A stretch of DNA of 64,000 bases from the NCBI GenBank assembly GCA_905178155.1, contig CAJINV010000001.1:3153675-3217674 (forward strand). Direction: 5' to 3'. Source of the DNA: Amoebophrya sp. A120 (Eukaryota > Sar > Dinophyceae > Syndiniales > Amoebophryaceae). Under the pieces are notes generated by a model. That model was not told the DNA's origin and did not search any database. It worked only from the letters and a program-made list of their open reading frames with translations. Of the stretch, positions 61,272 through 64,000 are shown piece after piece. Both the position numbers and the translations under genes were made by a program. The stretch's first letter is position 1, and every line of letters begins with the position of its first letter.

Positions 61272-63659
61272 CTAGTAAACGTTCAAGTTTTCATATTCCT
61301 CATTTCCACCCCCATTGAAGAACTCCGGATCCCCCTCTCCACCGCCCGCGGCCACAGCCCCACCAGCTCTGCCCTGCATGAAGAGAACACCTCCGATTCC
61401 CACACCGACGAGACCCAGCACGCCACCAACGATCAGCGCCACGGTGCTCAAACCGGCGCCCGTTTCGTCATCCTCGCCCGTCGCCGTTTCCTTCGAAGCG
61501 GCGGCTGGTGCTGGCGCAGCGGTCGTGGTTGTAGTAGGACAAGTTGGGTCCTCCGGGTTCATTAGTTGCAATCCTGATTTTCCGACCGCGGCGCATTCTT
61601 TCTTGTACTCTGCTTTGTTCTCTTCGTAGGATTCTTCCGAGAGCAGTCCAGCGTCGATGAAGGTTTGCAAAATCCCAACAGGAGTGTCCATGGGATTGCA
61701 GTTTTCCATTTTCATGTATTCCACTGCCTTGCACCAACACAGTTGCGACAAGAACGTGCACGCTTCCGGAGTCGTATCTTCTCTGAACGGAGAGAAGGCC
61801 TCGGCATTATGCTTCTCGTCTAGGGAAGAGGTGTCGGTGCATACGCCGCAGTTTTCAATGCACTTCGCCCTGCATCCGTCATCTGTTTCGGCTGTTGCGC
61901 AACCTTCATTACACGACGGCCAAGTCCCGGTAAACCAGGCGTGGTGCTGGTCAGCAATGAGGTTTTTTGCGTCCTGTATTTTAGCAATGAGGTTTTTTGC
62001 GTCCTGTATTTTCGTCATCTCAGAGGCAAACTCGTGATCGCACATGTTCGCGGAAAGCTCGACAAAGATGGGAAGAAGAAGATTCTGAACACTTCCAGCG
62101 GGACCGCAGTTTTGAAACCAGTCCACTTCCGCATCTTTGCAGGCTTGGTCGCTGCTTGCACAGGCCGGATAAGCGAGGCCGAACAAATCGTCGCCGCTTG
62201 AATTCTGGGCGAAACAGTGGGTGAAAAACGTGTTGCACTTTTCCATGCAGGTGTTCACTATGGAAGAACCGCTCTCATCAACCGCAGAGAGACCGCAAAA
62301 CTGATAGAGCGGCACATAGTGGAAGATACACACGTGGCCACCGACCTCGTAATCAGTACAGGCGGCTTCCTTGGCGCTGGAGCCGTAGATGCCTTCTATT
62401 TTTCGGCCGCAGTAGTTCGGGTCCGTCAAGTACTCGGTCCGGTTCGTATCGCGGCAGTCTTTCACACCCGTCCAGCCATTCGTGTACGCAGCTGGGCTTC
62501 TCTTCTGAAGCAGTTGCTCGGACCACGACGAGACCGGGCGCCCGCTCTCGTGTTCTTTCCGCAGCAGGTGAAGACCACTGGTCGCATTGTTCCGCGTAGC
62601 TGCTGCAGGAGCGCCACGAGCCGAGATTTTCCTGGAAGCGATTTTCATCCTCTCCACTGCTGAGGCGATGTCGTCCTTGATGCGTGTCTTTGCCGTGGCG
62701 TTCTTGGTTTTTGACGTCGGCATCTTCCGCATCTCCTGGGAGTTGACTAGTACGGGTAGTTGTGATGTCTCGCGCCCGCGACCGCCGGCAGCATCATGAT
62801 GATAGTTGTCGTTGCCGGTGTTGCTCTTTGCGGTTTTAGACGGCACGACAGTGGGAAAAGCACTAGCCGAGAAATTCATCAAACTCATGGCAGCACTGTT
62901 GGCATTTTTTCCGGTGGTCGCGTGGTCCGACGTCACCCCAGAAGAAGTGGAGGGCTTTAAGGTTTGACTCTCGCCGCTGCTGCCGTCGGATGTGAACGAC
63001 AGCACGGACGCGTTGTAGTGCTGCTGCTGTGCCATGGTACTGGTACTATTTTGTCGTGTGCTAGTACTTGAGGACACAACCTGCTGCGTTTTTTTTGCCG
63101 ACAAAGTTCTCATGATCTCTGGCTCGTTTTCACCCCCCTCTGCGTCGTCCACAATTTTTGTGTTGCCACGCCGCTTGTGCTGCTCCTGCTTGATGTTCTT
63201 GTTCTCCACCAATGCAGACGTTGGAAAATTCGCCGAAGATGAACTTTTAGCCCTGGAAGTACTAGACGACCGATGATCATCTACTTGCTGCTCTTCGCCC
63301 TGGTCTGAATCTTCCTCTAGTCCCTCGCCCTCGGTGAGGACCACCGCATCCGCATCCATCTTCACGCGGCCTCGACCCGAGAATGCGGAAGAAGTCCGTG
63401 GGGATTCAGCAGCTTGTGCCTGGTGCACACCACCAGCAGTTGGCGCAGTCAACGTCGATATCTTCGTCGAGTCCACCGATACATCCAGTGCATACGAAGT
63501 GGAACACGTACTGGAAAATACTAGTAGACCACCCGGTGCTGCGAGGAATCCGAGCGTGGAAAGGATCCGAGAAGGTGCCGACAGCTGCGAACGCTGCAGT
63601 GCACCTGGGGTGGAGCTGCCGTTCGGGTTCGCGTTCATTTCTCCAGGAGCTCGCATCAT
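61272..63659 (-). CDS. Cys-rich type I membrane protein
   Basis: Single exon, 795 codons from ATG. A hydrophobic N-terminal segment near residues 34-58 (LGFLAAPGGLLVFSSTCSTS) is a likely signal anchor or signal sequence. A disordered part rich in S, T, N and K follows to ~390. Then comes a Cys-rich ectodomain (about 395-690) with more than 20 Cys: VKDCRDTNR, YCGRKIEG, CTDYEVGGHVCIFHYVPLYQ, NTCMEKCNTFFTHCF, ACASSDQACKDAE, CNEGCATAETDDGCRAKCIE and NCGVC. A Thr/Ala stalk precedes the membrane helix (LSTVALIVGGVLGLVGVGIG) and a short Gly/Glu tail. Architecture fits a surface receptor or adhesin. An 11-residue-scale tandem repeat (KIQDAKNLIA twice) is noted separately. Family not recognised. Confidence 0.82.
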   Translation of the reverse strand: MMRAPGEMNANPNGSSTPGALQRSQLSAPSRILSTLGFLAAPGGLLVFSSTCSTSYALDVSVDSTKISTLTAPTAGGVHQAQAAESPRTSSAFSGRGRVKMDADAVVLTEGEGLEEDSDQGEEQQVDDHRSSSTSRAKSSSSANFPTSALVENKNIKQEQHKRRGNTKIVDDAEGGENEPEIMRTLSAKKTQQVVSSSTSTRQNSTSTMAQQQHYNASVLSFTSDGSSGESQTLKPSTSSGVTSDHATTGKNANSAAMSLMNFSASAFPTVVPSKTAKSNTGNDNYHHDAAGGRGRETSQLPVLVNSQEMRKMPTSKTKNATAKTRIKDDIASAVERMKIASRKISARGAPAAATRNNATSGLHLLRKEHESGRPVSSWSEQLLQKRSPAAYTNGWTGVKDCRDTNRTEYLTDPNYCGRKIEGIYGSSAKEAACTDYEVGGHVCIFHYVPLYQFCGLSAVDESGSSIVNTCMEKCNTFFTHCFAQNSSGDDLFGLAYPACASSDQACKDAEVDWFQNCGPAGSVQNLLLPIFVELSANMCDHEFASEMTKIQDAKNLIAKIQDAKNLIADQHHAWFTGTWPSCNEGCATAETDDGCRAKCIENCGVCTDTSSLDEKHNAEAFSPFREDTTPEACTFLSQLCWCKAVEYMKMENCNPMDTPVGILQTFIDAGLLSEESYEENKAEYKKECAAVGKSGLQLMNPEDPTCPTTTTTAAPAPAAASKETATGEDDETGAGLSTVALIVGGVLGLVGVGIGGVLFMQGRAGGAVAAGGGEGDPEFFNGGGNEEYENLNVY
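61951..62017. repeat. Perfect 30-nt tandem duplication inside the Cys-rich ectodomain
   Basis: GCAATGAGGTTTTTTGCGTC CTGTATTTTA is repeated head to tail, giving two copies of KIQDAKNLIA without a frame change. The copies are identical, so the event is recent. Confidence 0.9.
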
Positions 63660-64000
63660 GGTATGGTGACTTCTTCTGGAAAGTTGCCACAGGCAGCCGT
63701 GACAAAGAGGCCACTCCTCATAGAGTTGTTCAGATTAGCTGCTGGCCTTAATGCAATAGATCGGAAATTATTTCCATACGCTACGAAGAATTTTTGTATG
63801 ATCATGCAACACAATACAATACTGATTCAAAGAAAGCATTCGCGATTTGCGGCCCGAGCCTCACGTAGAGACGAGCGATATGTGTTCCGAAGGGATGGCT
63901 GCGAGAACTTGGATGATGGAACTTTTCAACCTCACTCTTGCGATTTATTCACTCTGTTCCGCCTTAGTGCTCTGCTTCTCACAGCTTCATCGACCTCACT
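63660..64000. other. Right edge, upstream of the Cys-rich membrane protein
   Basis: About 340 bp with no supported gene; probably promoter and 5' leader of the gene at 61272-63659. Confidence 0.5.

Overview
The window looks like nuclear DNA of a eukaryotic protist, most likely an alveolate close to the parasitic dinoflagellate Amoebophrya (Syndiniales). The reasons are long low-complexity coding regions rich in S/T/A/Q, very few introns in some genes and many in others, all convincing genes on one strand, and numerous short introns bounded by terminal inverted repeats and 5-bp direct repeats. That last feature matches the 'introner elements' reported from Amoebophrya. The genus is an inference from these features; no rRNA, tRNA or spliced-leader gene was seen to confirm it.

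Layout (all genes run right to left, on the minus strand). 1-505: 5' part of a secreted Ala-rich coiled-coil protein. 1403-8072: a ~2,000-residue helical-repeat/coiled-coil protein ending in a WW domain. 8739-10175: tubulin-tyrosine-ligase family enzyme. 10733-13381: membrane-anchored FkbM-like methyltransferase. 14105-18241: large secreted protein. 18712-18925: micro-gene. 19480-20633: membrane protein with a possible GIDE domain. 22169-26164: two tandem paralogous tail-anchored proteins built on an undescribed module. 26830-27921: VTT/TVP38-type Golgi membrane protein. 28557-31814: ankyrin protein. 32806-35470: WWE-PARP. 36794-38168: secreted protein. 39164-45411: seven-exon protein. 46255-47251: small basic protein. 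48243-49917: AN1 zinc-finger membrane protein. 50605-51510: nuclear-type protein. 52570-55307: SHIPPO (PGPGxY) repeat protein. 55651-60477: small membrane and coiled-coil proteins. 61272-63659: Cys-rich type I membrane protein.

The most interesting system is the set of introns that behave like inserted transposons. I found twelve. Ten start with TAT and end with ATA, carry inverted repeats, and sit between 5-bp direct repeats that are perfect or differ at one base. An eleventh has the same TAT...ATA ends but no clear direct repeat, and the twelfth is a GT-AG intron with similar inverted repeats. Removing each element plus one direct-repeat copy restores a continuous reading frame. For the five fully resolved genes that carry them plus the GT-AG introns found (genes at 1403-8072, 28557-31814, 36794-38168, 39164-45411 and 48243-49917), the summed exon length is an exact multiple of three. 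Most boundaries cannot be fitted to GT-AG. One copy, 41086-43511, is about 2.4 kb instead of 150-450 bp and contains its own repeats and a 46-nt perfect palindrome; it still has a perfect target duplication and keeps frame.

Functionally the genes form no pathway. The tubulin ligase and the SHIPPO protein fit a flagellated cell stage. The VTT, AN1 and GIDE-like proteins fit endomembranes or organelles. Several proteins with signal peptides and no recognised family could act at the cell surface or be secreted.
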